Assembly (NCBI GenBank): GCA_000437235.1
Contig: FR897029.1
Span: 44,600 to 108,599 of the forward strand
DNA: 64,000 nucleotides
Reading direction: 5' to 3'
Source of the DNA: Coprobacillus sp. CAG:826
GTDB taxonomy: Bacteria > Bacillota_I > Bacilli_A > RFN20 > CAG-826
Shown here: positions 1-7,867 of the stretch, piece by piece
Numbering within the stretch: position 1 is the stretch's first letter
Layout of the letters: each line of letters opens with the position of its first letter
Notes under the pieces: generated by a model
Told to the model about the DNA's origin: nothing
The model's database searches: none
The model's input: only the letters and a program-made list of their open reading frames with translations
Translations under genes and position numbers: made by a program

Positions 1-393
1 CTCAGCGTTAGATACAATTTGTGTGACATAACCAATATTCACATCGCTATGTGGATTCGCTCCATAGCGATTTGTCTTTAAAGGACATACTAAAACGAGT
101 GGATTATTTTTAGAAGAATCCGCTAATACGACGCCATAATGTCGATTACTAAATTCTGTATTGACATTGACACCCCAATCGAATTCATAGATTTCGCCTT
201 TCTTTAATTCAAATTGAGATTCATGCGTCTCAGCGAAAGTTAAATATTCAATTTGACGTTTTAACCATTCTAATTGCGATTTAAGACCTTTCATTTGAAG
301 TGTCAGTTGCTTTCGTACGCTACGTTCTTTATCATCATCTTCATCGCCTTTTTCTTTGAATTTATAATAGGGTTCATTAGGTTTAGTTTCCAT
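1..393 (-). CDS. PemK/MazF-like toxin-family protein, 3' end outside window
   Basis: The reading frame starts at ATG 393-391, ten bases after AGGAG (408-404), and runs open for 131 codons to the window edge, so the C-terminus is missing. The first ~55 residues are charged and probably helical (a KERS..KQLT..K..LEWLKRQIEYL stretch). A segment beginning KKGEIYEFDWG follows, with RHYGVVLADSS and LVLVCPLKTN. This resembles the start of the PemK/MazF beta-barrel fold (KRGdIy.vdl.p..G.E....RP.vVis...). Family members are usually mRNA interferases paired with a small antitoxin. No antitoxin gene is visible upstream; the long N-terminal extension could take that role or could reflect a non-toxin member. 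The domain assignment is moderately secure, the toxin activity is not. Confidence 0.6.
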   Translation of the reverse strand, partial: METKPNEPYYKFKEKGDEDDDKERSVRKQLTLQMKGLKSQLEWLKRQIEYLTFAETHESQFELKKGEIYEFDWGVNVNTEFSNRHYGVVLADSSKNNPLVLVCPLKTNRYGANPHSDVNIGYVTQIVSNAE

Positions 394-481
394 AGTTATT
401 CATCTCCTATATTTTATATACGAAGGAAATGAAATTATTCCTAACAAATTGTGAATATTGTTGCAAGGGAAAAGCGCATAA

Positions 482-515
482 ATAAAAAAAGCGTCCAAGC
501 TCTTAGATGGACGCT
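482..515 (-). terminator. Intrinsic terminator of the 527-1021 gene
   Basis: An 8-bp perfect stem (AGCGTCCA at 490-497 with TGGACGCT at 508-515) has a 10-base loop and is followed on the minus strand by a T-rich run (complement of 482-490). It lies 12 bases past the stop of the upstream gene. Confidence 0.8.
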
Positions 516-526
516 ACTGAAGCGTT

Positions 527-1021
527 TTATTGAGGAATAAGTTCCTTCTTCTTAAATGTTTTAAATGCCTTTAAAATCATTCTTTTTGATAGGAAATAAA
601 CATAATAATTTAGAACAATCCACTCATTTTTACCGTTTTTAAGAAAAATAGTCATATCTTGATCATTATGGGCTAAGAAATTAAGAACTGAACGATTTCG
701 GAATTGAATGGATTCAATATCTTTATAATAGAAGACTTGTTGCTGAACGATTTTGTTGATGCGAAATAATTTATATTTCGTTATAGTGATTTTTTCTTCA
801 TCAAATTGAATCGGTGAATACTTAATTTGAATAAATAAAAAAAAGAAAAATAGTACGATAATAGCGCTCGCTCCACAAATATGAATAATTTGATATGTCA
901 TATTCTCAATATAAGGAGGAAAAAAAGAAATAATGATAAATGGAAGACTTGTTAATAATAAGACCCATTCAATTAGAAATGTATATTTTATTAGTCTTCG
1001 TTTATGCAGCTTTTTCTTCAT
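527..1021 (-). CDS. Small two-helix membrane protein, function unknown
   Basis: 164 residues. Two hydrophobic segments (about residues 13-35 and 46-65) are preceded by a Lys/Arg-rich start (MKKKLHKRRLIK), which predicts an N-in orientation. The C-terminal ~95 residues are soluble and form alternating beta-like stretches (KITITKYKLFRINK, YKDIESIQFRN, MTIFLKNGKNEWIVLNYYV). This layout, two helices then a beta-rich domain, is that of small bacterial PH-like membrane proteins (YdbT/YcxB style), but the match is by architecture only. Start supported by GGGGAG seven bases upstream. It is monocistronic with its own terminator. No function assigned. Confidence 0.65.
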   Translation of the reverse strand: MKKKLHKRRLIKYTFLIEWVLLLTSLPFIIISFFPPYIENMTYQIIHICGASAIIVLFFFFLFIQIKYSPIQFDEEKITITKYKLFRINKIVQQQVFYYKDIESIQFRNRSVLNFLAHNDQDMTIFLKNGKNEWIVLNYYVYFLSKRMILKAFKTFKKKELIPQ

Positions 1022-1102
1022 GAACTCACTCCCCTATTAGTTATTTAAATTTTAACATATTGTTTGGCTTAAGTGGAAATATAGTGTGAAAATCATTGAA
1101 AT

Positions 1103-1135
1103 ATAAAAAAAACGATAGATAAAATTATCTATCGT
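1103..1135 (-). terminator. Terminator of the ABC transporter operon
   Basis: Inverted repeat ACGATAGATAA / TTATCTATCGT (1112-1122 and 1125-1135), eleven potential pairs with a very short loop, followed on the minus strand by eight Ts. It starts four bases after the permease stop codon. Confidence 0.85.
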
Positions 1136-1138
1136 CCT

Positions 1139-1897
1139 TTATGCAAACAATTTTTTCTCTATTCTTTTAGCAATGACTTCACCGATAAATACGATGATTA
1201 CGATAAGAATACTCACCGCTAAAAGCATGTCCATTTCTAAGAATGACTTTGAATCATAGATAAGAACGCCAATGCTATTTTTGGTTTGGCAGACATATTC
1301 ACCCATAATCATGGATTTAAAGGTAATTCCTAAGGTTTGAAGAAAGGCAGTAACTAAGCTTTTTTTCATCATAGGAAGGTAAATTTGAATGAATTTCTTC
1401 CATTTAGGTACTTCCGTAAGCGCTAATTCCATTTGGATCGGTTGTGGTATTGAATCAATACCAAGAATAAACCCTTCAAGCATAATGGGTAAAGCGACTA
1501 AATAAGCGATGAAATAAGGGCCTCTTTTACTTCCTACAATAAGAAACATATAAACGGCTAAAGCGACCACAGGTATGCTCTTCATGATAACCAAAATCGG
1601 CTGAAAGAAGCCATAGGTCCATTGCTTTAAATAATATAAATAAGATATGAGCAAGGAACTAATAATGGCAAGTATTAAAACAAATAAAACTCTTAAAAAG
1701 GTATAAATGAAAGATAAACCTTCATATTGATGGGTAAAGATATAACCAATTTGCTGAAATACTTGTTTTAATGAAGGATAGATTTGGCTATCGTTCGCTT
1801 TAGATGATATAAGAATAAAGAGTCCAATAATAAAGACAAAGGATATGCAAGAAGCTAGCCAAGATTTTCTTCTACTTTGTAATGTAGAAGTCTTCAT
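1139..1897 (-). CDS. ABC transporter permease, NitT/TauT-like
   Basis: 252-residue inner-membrane permease with about six hydrophobic segments. The cytoplasmic loop LTEVPKWKKFIQIYLPMMKKSLVTAFLQTLGITFK corresponds to the EAA loop by which BPD_transp_1 permeases contact their ATPase. The form (LP....S...G....K) is typical of the nitrate/sulfonate/taurine-type branch (SsuC/TauC/ThiX). The start lies inside the 3' end of the upstream lipoprotein gene (26-nt overlap), with GGAGG at about 11 bases, so the two are translationally linked. Substrate cannot be read from the sequence. No ATP-binding subunit is encoded nearby; the pair would have to borrow one encoded elsewhere. Confidence 0.85.
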   Translation of the reverse strand: MKTSTLQSRRKSWLASCISFVFIIGLFILISSKANDSQIYPSLKQVFQQIGYIFTHQYEGLSFIYTFLRVLFVLILAIISSLLISYLYYLKQWTYGFFQPILVIMKSIPVVALAVYMFLIVGSKRGPYFIAYLVALPIMLEGFILGIDSIPQPIQMELALTEVPKWKKFIQIYLPMMKKSLVTAFLQTLGITFKSMIMGEYVCQTKNSIGVLIYDSKSFLEMDMLLAVSILIVIIVFIGEVIAKRIEKKLFA

Positions 1898-2834
1898 CTG
1901 GTAACTTGCCTCCTACGGCTTTATCTAAACCTAAGTCAATCATGGCTTGATAATAACCTTTAACATAGGTAAATTCGTCTTCGACTACTTTATAACCACA
2001 ATTTGGAATGGCTTTTTTGAGTAATGCTTCTTTCATATCTAATAATTGAGCTGCATTTTTGGCGGTATTTTCAACATTTTCGTTGATCGTGTTATATTGT
2101 TCATCAATCGCTGTTAATGTATCTTTAATATGATTTAAGCTATCATTTTTCACGAAAATACCACTTTGAGGATACGTTTCTAAGTTGGTTGCGTCTTTCC
2201 AGAAAGTGCTTAATGATGTAACAAATAAATCGGTATCATTAGGAGTTAAGCTAGAAACGTTGGGTTGAGCGGAAATAACAATGTCGGCTTGGTTGGTGTT
2301 AAACATACTTAAAGCGGAGACAACATTATCGGTGTAAGTAATCTTATCTTTAGCAAAATTAGCGTGATTGAAGATGGTTTCTAAGACGATTTGTGGGGTA
2401 CTTCCCTTACCAAAGGATGTGATATCCTTGTCTTTTAGGTCTTCAATAGAGTTAATTTTGGTACGAGATACAACATAAAGATTATCCCAAACAATTGTAC
2501 GATATAAGCGATAAGTGGTATTTCCACTGTTATAGCGCATAGCGCCTAAGTTAATCGGAGCGACGATAATATCTTTGGTTCCTCCAGTAAATGCGGCAAC
2601 TAAAGCATCAGGACCGGCGACGAGTTCGATATCATCTTGATGATTGATAGCGTAATTGGAAATCGCAATCGCTGGTGTTCCTTTAGGCGAGATAATTGTC
2701 GCATTTTTTTGTTCTATTGTGCTAGAAGAACTTGTAGGAAGCTCTGTTGTATTGGATGTGCTTGGCTTTTCACCATTTTGACACCCCGTTAAGCAAAGGG
2801 CTAATAATAAGAATGTAAATAAGTTTTTTTTCAT
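1872..2834 (-). CDS. ABC transporter substrate-binding lipoprotein
   Basis: 320 residues from the chosen ATG at 2834. A GTG three codons further upstream is part of the GAGGTG Shine-Dalgarno itself, so it is not the start. A lipoprotein signal peptide ends at LTGC (Cys18), followed by a Ser/Thr-rich linker (about residues 22-42). The body has SBP features: ISPKGTPAIAISNYAI, VAAFTGGTKDIIVAPINLGAM, and IEDLKDKDITSFGKGSTPQIVLETIF, as in SsuA/TauA/NMT1-like periplasmic-binding proteins. First gene of a two-gene operon with the permease, divergent from a Crp-like regulator and probably activated by it through the operator at 2881-2896. Ligand unknown. Confidence 0.85.
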   Translation of the reverse strand: MKKNLFTFLLLALCLTGCQNGEKPSTSNTTELPTSSSSTIEQKNATIISPKGTPAIAISNYAINHQDDIELVAGPDALVAAFTGGTKDIIVAPINLGAMRYNSGNTTYRLYRTIVWDNLYVVSRTKINSIEDLKDKDITSFGKGSTPQIVLETIFNHANFAKDKITYTDNVVSALSMFNTNQADIVISAQPNVSSLTPNDTDLFVTSLSTFWKDATNLETYPQSGIFVKNDSLNHIKDTLTAIDEQYNTINENVENTAKNAAQLLDMKEALLKKAIPNCGYKVVEDEFTYVKGYYQAMIDLGLDKAVGGKLPDEDFYITK

Positions 2835-2853
2835 AAATTTCACCTCGGTGTTT

Positions 2854-2896
2854 ATTATATGCTATAATAAAAAATGATACTGTGATAATTATCACA
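2854..2896. promoter_or_regulatory. Crp-type operator in divergent promoter region
   Basis: A perfect 16-bp palindrome TGTGATAATTATCACA occupies 2881-2896, matching the Crp consensus TGTGA-N6-TCACA. On the minus strand TATAAT (2859-2854) implies a start near 2847, which puts the operator centre about 41.5 bp upstream, the classic class II activation position. On the plus strand a TATAAT at 2863-2868 implies a start near 2875, so the operator would lie just inside the transcript, a position suited to autorepression. Start sites are inferred; neither promoter has a good -35, as is usual for activator-dependent promoters. Confidence 0.75.
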
Positions 2897-2912
2897 AAAA
2901 GGAGCAAAAAAG

Positions 2913-3542
2913 ATGGATAAAATTCAAGGTTTACTCTTTTCTTTAAAAGACGAAGAAAGAAAATTATTTATGATTCATGAATATAACAACAAAACATTTT
3001 TACATCATATGGGAGATACTTGTAATACCGTGAGTTTTATTATCCAAGGTAGTATCGTTATGACGAAGACCGATGAAGATGGAAATGAAAGTGTTTTTAA
3101 TCTTTTTCATGCGCCTTCAATATTTGGAAATAACTTGATTTTTTCCTCTTCTCCTCTTTATTTAAGTGATATTATGACACTAGAACCTGTGGTTCTTTAT
3201 GAAATTACCAAAGAAGATTTATTCGCTTTATTAAGAAATAATGCGGAATTTTTCTCAATTTATATGTCGATTATCGCGGATAAGACTATTACTCTTACCA
3301 AACGTTATAACATTCTTTCTATTCAAAATCTAACCAAACGCATGAAAGCCTTTTTAGAATGGAAATGGAAAGAAAATCAAAAAGGTTATGTTATTTCTTC
3401 TATCACTTCTTTTGCGAAAGAACTATGTATTCCACGTGAAACGGCATCTCGCTTGATTTCTAAGCTCCAAAGCGAAGGATATTTGACCTATACGAATAAA
3501 TGCTTAGCCAAAAGAAAAAGCGCCGCAGATGGGCGCTTTTAG
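2913..3542 (+). CDS. Crp/Fnr-family transcriptional regulator
   Basis: 209 residues. The N-terminal half is a cyclic-nucleotide-binding-like jelly roll (HHMGDTCNTVSFIIQGSIVMTK..., FGNNLIF), followed by a long dimer helix. The C-terminal winged helix-turn-helix has the recognition helix PRETASRLISKL, in which R-E-T-x-x-R matches the residues with which E. coli Crp reads TGTGA. A TGTGA-N6-TCACA site lies directly upstream. The cAMP-contact R-S-A motif of true Crp is not visible, so the effector is unknown; two scattered Cys residues do not suggest an FNR iron-sulfur cluster. Start supported by AGGAG eight bases upstream. The last codons lie inside a transcription terminator. Confidence 0.88.
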   Translation: MDKIQGLLFSLKDEERKLFMIHEYNNKTFLHHMGDTCNTVSFIIQGSIVMTKTDEDGNESVFNLFHAPSIFGNNLIFSSSPLYLSDIMTLEPVVLYEITKEDLFALLRNNAEFFSIYMSIIADKTITLTKRYNILSIQNLTKRMKAFLEWKWKENQKGYVISSITSFAKELCIPRETASRLISKLQSEGYLTYTNKCLAKRKSAADGRF

Positions 3543-3551
3543 GCTTTTATT
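3516..3551. terminator. Terminator overlapping the 3' end of the crp-like gene
   Basis: Nine-bp stem AAAAGCGCC (3516-3524) / GGCGCTTTT (3532-3540) with a 7-base loop, followed on the plus strand by AGGCTTTTATTTT. The hairpin encodes the last seven codons of the regulator (KSAADGRF region). It lies between convergent genes and may also stop transcription of deoB. Confidence 0.7.
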
Positions 3552-4740
3552 TTAATAAGTCTTCAATCACGGTACCAATCATCGAAGGATCTTTGGTTAA
3601 ACCAAAGTTTTCTAAGATGGTTGCTCCGATATCAGCGAAAGAATTCCGTTCATCTAACATATGCCCTTCTTTAAATAACTTCGAATAGCATAATAATGGG
3701 ACGTGTTCACGGGTGTGATCCGTTCCGGTGTGGGTTGGATCATTTCCATGGTCCGCAGTGACTAAAACTAAATCGTCATCATGAATAACTTCGAGGAGTT
3801 CTTTTAATTTGACATCGAATTCTTCAAAGCAGTGACCATAACCAATGGGGTTACGACGGTGACCATATTCACTATCGAATTCGACTAAGTTGACGAAGCA
3901 AATTCCTTCATAATCTTTGTTTTTGGCTTCTTCAATGGTTTTATTCATGCCGTCCACGTTAGAAACCGTCTTTTGGGTACGGGTAGCACCTGCGCCATTA
4001 AAGATATCATAAATCTTACCAATACAAGAAACTTCATAGCCATGCTCTTTTAAGATATCCATCGCGGTAATTCCGGATGGAGATAAGGCGTAATCATGGC
4101 GATTAGAGGTTCTTTTAAAGGAAGTCGCGTCTTTTCCTATAAAAGGACGAGCGATAACACGGCCCACTAAATATTCAGGGCGCATACAAATCTCACGAGC
4201 AATTTCACAGCAACGATATAATTCTTTAACGCCTGTCACTTCTTCATGAGCGGCAATTTGAAGCACGCTATCGGCGGAAGTATAAACGATTAAAGAGTTT
4301 TCTTTCATTTGCTCTTCTCCGAGTTTCACTAAGATTTCGGTACCACTAGAAGCGTAGTTACCAATGACCTTATGTCCCGTTTTTTCTTCTAATTCATCAA
4401 TTAAAGCTTGGGGGAAACCATGATCCGTAAAGGTTTGGAACGGTTTGGTTGTTAAAATTCCCATCATTTCCCAGTGGCCTGTCATCGTATCTTTTCCGTT
4501 ACTCGCTTCATTTAAGATCATCGAATAAGCTTGGGGGTGAGATACAACCTTCGTACCAACCACAGGTCCTAAATCACGAATGCCTAAGGATTCAAGGGTG
4601 GGAATATTAAGTCCACCACAGCGAATAGAGGTATGTACAAAGGTATTCGTCCCGGCGTCATGGAATTTAGCGGCATCTTTCATAGCACCAATGCCAGCGG
4701 AATCCATTACGATAATAAATATTCTTTTGAATTTTTTCAT
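3547..4740 (-). CDS. deoB: Phosphopentomutase
   Basis: 397 residues, the usual length for DeoB. It interconverts ribose/deoxyribose 1- and 5-phosphate, linking nucleoside salvage to the pentose phosphate pathway. The N-terminus IFIIVMDSAGIGAMKDAAKF holds the first metal-binding Asp of the alkaline phosphatase superfamily. GKDTMTGHWEMMG carries the phospho-accepting Thr region. TADHGNDPTHTGTDHTREHVPLL supplies the Asp-His and His metal ligands. In B. subtilis drm (deoB) sits beside ripX (xerD), the same neighbour as here. The punA and pdp genes that usually follow are not present downstream. Confidence 0.97.
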   Translation of the reverse strand: MKKFKRIFIIVMDSAGIGAMKDAAKFHDAGTNTFVHTSIRCGGLNIPTLESLGIRDLGPVVGTKVVSHPQAYSMILNEASNGKDTMTGHWEMMGILTTKPFQTFTDHGFPQALIDELEEKTGHKVIGNYASSGTEILVKLGEEQMKENSLIVYTSADSVLQIAAHEEVTGVKELYRCCEIAREICMRPEYLVGRVIARPFIGKDATSFKRTSNRHDYALSPSGITAMDILKEHGYEVSCIGKIYDIFNGAGATRTQKTVSNVDGMNKTIEEAKNKDYEGICFVNLVEFDSEYGHRRNPIGYGHCFEEFDVKLKELLEVIHDDDLVLVTADHGNDPTHTGTDHTREHVPLLCYSKLFKEGHMLDERNSFADIGATILENFGLTKDPSMIGTVIEDLLK

Positions 4741-4771
4741 AAACTCTCCTCTTTTCTATACATAATATACA

Positions 4772-5659
4772 CTATTTCCGTTTGGTATACAAATCATAAG
4801 CGCTGACGATTCGACGCGTGGAAATGTTGGTATAAATCTGCGTCGTAGCGATATTGGCATGCCCTAACATCTCTTGTACCGCTCTTAAATCGGCACCATT
4901 TTCTAATAAATGGGTGGCAAAGCAGTGACGTAAGGTGTGGGGAGAAATAGAAACCTGAATACCCACTTGTTTTGCGTATTTCTTCACTTGTTGAAAGAAA
5001 TATTGGCGGGTTAAAGGTTTACCATTTCGATTTAAGAAGACATACTTGCTTTTAGCGCCTGGATTACGGCTTCTTACTTCTACCATGTATTTTTCCACGT
5101 ATTCACTAGCGAAATCCCCCATGGGTACGATGCGTTCTTTATGCCCTTTTCCGATAATTCTTACTAAACCATTATCGAAATTAATACCCGAGCGATCTAA
5201 AGATAAAAGTTCCGATACGCGTAGACCTGAAGCATACATGAGTTCTAGCATTGCCTTATCTCGCATGCCTGCATCAGTAGAGGTATCCGGTGCTTCTAAT
5301 AAAGCATCCACTTCTTCTAAAGAAAGACAGGTAGGTAAATGAATGCCTTTTTTTGGCGCAGGAATTTCTGGGATTTTTCCAATAAAGAGATTTTCACCTT
5401 GTAAGAAGATATAGAAGTTCCTTAAGGTTGAAACTCTTCTCGTAATGGTTGTTGGCATTTTTCCTTCTATGCTTTGCTCTCTAACAAATTGAAGAAGATA
5501 GTCACTTTGAAGATTTTTCGTATCTTCAATTTGCTTTTCTTTTAAAAACGTAAAAAACAACTTGAGATCATCAAGATAGTTGCCAATCGTAATGGGAGTC
5601 AGCCCTTTTTCAACGTATAAATATTGAACATATAGGTCTTTTGCATCTTCAAGTTTCAT
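4772..5659 (-). CDS. xerD: Site-specific tyrosine recombinase XerD
   Basis: 295 residues from the ATG at 5659. A GTG at 5671 is rejected because it is part of the AGGTGG ribosome binding site. An N-terminal SAM-like core-binding domain (about residues 1-90) precedes the catalytic domain. All tyrosine-recombinase residues are visible: Arg147 (ASGLRVSE), Lys171 (GKGHKE), His241-x-x-Arg244 (HTLRH), His267 (LGHANI) and Tyr276 (TQIYTN). With XerC it resolves chromosome dimers at dif. The choice of XerD over XerC rests on the neighbours (deoB on one side, the spo0A cluster on the other), as in B. subtilis ripX. Confidence 0.93.
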   Translation of the reverse strand: MKLEDAKDLYVQYLYVEKGLTPITIGNYLDDLKLFFTFLKEKQIEDTKNLQSDYLLQFVREQSIEGKMPTTITRRVSTLRNFYIFLQGENLFIGKIPEIPAPKKGIHLPTCLSLEEVDALLEAPDTSTDAGMRDKAMLELMYASGLRVSELLSLDRSGINFDNGLVRIIGKGHKERIVPMGDFASEYVEKYMVEVRSRNPGAKSKYVFLNRNGKPLTRQYFFQQVKKYAKQVGIQVSISPHTLRHCFATHLLENGADLRAVQEMLGHANIATTQIYTNISTRRIVSAYDLYTKRK

Positions 5660-5679
5660 TTTTAAAACCACCTAATTTA

Positions 5680-5696
5680 TACTAATTGTTTACTAA
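5680..5696 (-). repeat. UUAGUA-rich intercistronic spacer, copy 1
   Basis: Minus-strand TTAGTAAACAATTAGTA between dinB and xerD. The identical 17 bases occur before dxs (12484-12500), and a related form before tkt (19582-19611). Each copy contains TAG/TAA triplets and lies just upstream of a Shine-Dalgarno sequence. Confidence 0.6.
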
Positions 5697-5700
5697 ATAT

Positions 5701-6876
5701 TTACTTTTTATCACTTTTTACTTCGGAAGCCCGTTTAAACATCGGTGTTTCCAATTTTCGATTTAATTCTTGAATGAGGAGCTTGGTTGCACTTTCCTCT
5801 TCGTGTTTTTGATAATTAAATAAGCTCATTTGCACAACGATATCCTCTTCATCTTGAAGGTTTTGTAAGGTAACTCCGGCTAGACGAATGGGCTCTCCTT
5901 GATAATGTTTATCAAATAATTTCATGACATAGAGAAAGACAGTTTGGAAATCATTCGCGGGTTCACTCATCTTCATCGAGCGGTTTCTTACGTGGAAATC
6001 ACTATACTTTAAAACGATTTGTACGGTATTTCCTTTCTTTCTTTTTCTTTTCGCTTCTTCCGTTACTTCTTTGGTTAGATCTAAAAGAAGCTTTTTAATT
6101 TCTTCATAGTCTTCAGTATCTTCTAAGAATGTTGAAGAATGACCAATAGATTTAGGATCCCATGGTTCGGTTTCAACATGGTCATCGCCTTTTCCTATAG
6201 CCCAGTCTTTTAAAACATAATAGAACTTACCTAAGGTTTTCTTCACTTCATAAGAGTCATCTTTAGCTAAATCACCAATGGTATGAATGCCGAGTTGATG
6301 TAAGCGAGGCGCGTTTTTTTTACCAATTCCATACATATCATCAATCGGTAAAGGAAAAATAATCTTCGGTACATCTCTTCTACGGATAATGGTTAGACCA
6401 TTCGGCTTTTTATAATCGGAACCCATTTTTGCTAAGAATTTGGTGGGTCCTATACCAATAGAACAATATAAACCAGTGGTTTTTAGTAATTCTTCTTGGA
6501 AGGTAAGAAAATAAACACGGACATCGGGTACACCTTTTAATTCTTCGGTCATATCGACATAGCATTCATCGACCGAAGCTTTTTCTATGGTAACCGCGTA
6601 TTTTCTTACAAAACGCATGAATTCTTCAGATTTTTCATGGTAAAAAGCAAAATCACTAGGCAATAAAATCAGTTTTGGGCATTGTCTTTTTGCCATATAA
6701 GTAGGCATCGCGGAATGAACACCATATTTTCGTGCTTCATAGTTAGCGGTCGATATAATGCCTCTTCTTCCTTCTCCGCCTACTGCAATAGGAAGATGCT
6801 CTAAAGCGGGGTTTTTAATTTCTTCACAACGAGCAAAGAAACAATTTAAGTCAATATGAACAATAATACGGCTCAT
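5701..6876 (-). CDS. dinB: DNA polymerase IV (Y family)
   Basis: 391 residues from the ATG at 6876, six bases after GGGTG; the GTG three codons earlier has no separate ribosome site. Error-prone lesion-bypass polymerase. Metal-binding carboxylates are visible in HIDLNCFFARCEE near the N-terminus and in ASVDECYVDMT around residue 105. The finger motif RRGIISTANYEARKYGVHSAMP follows the first. GIGPTKFLAKMGSDYKKPNGL and the helix-hairpin-helix YGIGKKNAPRLHQLGIHTIGDLA form the palm/thumb. The little-finger domain follows (IGHSSTFLEDTEDYEEI). The C-terminus VQMSLF resembles the beta-clamp-binding pentapeptide QxSLF. No LexA box was seen upstream. Confidence 0.95.
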   Translation of the reverse strand: MSRIIVHIDLNCFFARCEEIKNPALEHLPIAVGGEGRRGIISTANYEARKYGVHSAMPTYMAKRQCPKLILLPSDFAFYHEKSEEFMRFVRKYAVTIEKASVDECYVDMTEELKGVPDVRVYFLTFQEELLKTTGLYCSIGIGPTKFLAKMGSDYKKPNGLTIIRRRDVPKIIFPLPIDDMYGIGKKNAPRLHQLGIHTIGDLAKDDSYEVKKTLGKFYYVLKDWAIGKGDDHVETEPWDPKSIGHSSTFLEDTEDYEEIKKLLLDLTKEVTEEAKRKRKKGNTVQIVLKYSDFHVRNRSMKMSEPANDFQTVFLYVMKLFDKHYQGEPIRLAGVTLQNLQDEEDIVVQMSLFNYQKHEEESATKLLIQELNRKLETPMFKRASEVKSDKK

Positions 6877-6907
6877 TTCACTCACCCATCTTTTCTTTAT
6901 TATAGCA

Positions 6908-6939
6908 TAGAAAAAGAGGAATTTTCTTGATTCCTCTTT
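6908..6939 (-). terminator. Terminator of spo0A
   Basis: Ten-bp stem AAAGAGGAAT (6913-6922) / ATTCCTCTTT (6930-6939), seven-base loop, followed on the minus strand by a T-run. It starts seven bases after the spo0A stop. Confidence 0.85.
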
Positions 6940-6945
6940 CTAAAA

Positions 6946-7719
6946 CTACATCATGATGGTTTTCTTTTGCTGAATGGATAAATAGTCTGCCATCATCGCA
7001 ATAAATTCGGAATTCGTAGGTTTCGCCTTACTTGCCGAAATAGTATAACCAAAGATTTCGTCGATTGTATCGATGTTACCTCTTGTCCATGCGACCTCAA
7101 TAGCGTGACGAATCGCTCTTTCTACTCTTGATCCTGTAGTTTTATAGCGCTTGGCAATTTCAGGATAAAGTAATTTTGTGATTCGTCCAATGTAATCTGG
7201 ATTATGAAATGTTTGTAAAATACCAGTCCTTAAATAGGTATAGCCTCTAATGTGGGCAAGAATGCCGACTTCATGTAATAAATTGGTGATTTGGGATTCG
7301 ACGTCTTTCTCTTTTTTCTTGATAGAATAATCACTTTCTTCTGGATGAACCATAGAAGAAATACTTTCAATAAGAGAGTTCGTATTTAATGGTTTCATTA
7401 AGAACATTTCGCTACCTAAATTCGCCACCATACCAAGTACTCTTTCATTCACTAAAGCGCTCATCACAATAATATGCTGAACTTGCACCTCTTTCTTCTC
7501 TCTTATTTTTCTTAGTAAATGGAAACCATCTACCTTCGGCATGATTAAATCCGTAATTAAAACATCGATTTTCCCTAATAACTTCAACTTTTGATACGCT
7601 TCATCACCATTAGAAGCGGAATCAATAACATACATATTGGACTGCATACTTACTGCTGAGGTTACTAAACTGATTGTTTCTGGGTTATCATCTACAACGA
7701 AAACCTTGATTTTCTCCAT
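6946..7719 (-). CDS. spo0A: Sporulation master regulator Spo0A
   Basis: 257 residues, close to the 267 of B. subtilis. The receiver domain has the acidic pocket Asp10-Asp11, phosphoacceptor Asp57 ([13 protein letters not shown]), and Lys109 (FLMKPLN). A short linker rich in Lys and Glu follows. The DNA-binding domain is the Spo0A-specific one: [17 protein letters not shown], then the recognition region [20 protein letters not shown] and [22 protein letters not shown]. This domain is found only in endospore formers. It lies immediately downstream of spoIVB, as in B. subtilis. A TATAAT with an 0A-like box at its -35 position lies upstream. Spo0B is missing from its usual site, so how it is phosphorylated here is open. 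Confidence 0.97.
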   Translation of the reverse strand: MEKIKVFVVDDNPETISLVTSAVSMQSNMYVIDSASNGDEAYQKLKLLGKIDVLITDLIMPKVDGFHLLRKIREKKEVQVQHIIVMSALVNERVLGMVANLGSEMFLMKPLNTNSLIESISSMVHPEESDYSIKKKEKDVESQITNLLHEVGILAHIRGYTYLRTGILQTFHNPDYIGRITKLLYPEIAKRYKTTGSRVERAIRHAIEVAWTRGNIDTIDEIFGYTISASKAKPTNSEFIAMMADYLSIQQKKTIMM

Positions 7720-7765
7720 TATATCTCCTCCTTATAAATCAGTCGAGTTATTTACTTATGACTCA

Positions 7766-7799
7766 ATTATAAGGGCTTACATTGTATGATTTCGTCGAA
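7766..7799 (-). promoter_or_regulatory. Candidate spo0A promoter with 0A-like box
   Basis: On the minus strand TTCGACGAA (7799-7791) resembles the 0A box (TTCGACAAA, one mismatch). It lies 19 bases ahead of TATAAT (7771-7766), where the -35 would be. No TTGACA-like hexamer is present, as in Spo0A-activated sigma-A promoters. The distance to the spo0A start codon is about 45 bases. Confidence 0.45.
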
Positions 7800-7867
7800 T
7801 TTTGCTCCTTTTCAATGAAAAGTGTTCTTTTTCATTCCTTTATGGAAGAAACTAGCGTTTTTTGCAT

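Noticed and set aside
4772..5659. XerD-like integrase as the mark of an integrated element
   Set aside because: All surrounding genes are conserved housekeeping and sporulation genes in Bacillus order, and no attachment repeats were seen; it is the chromosomal XerD.
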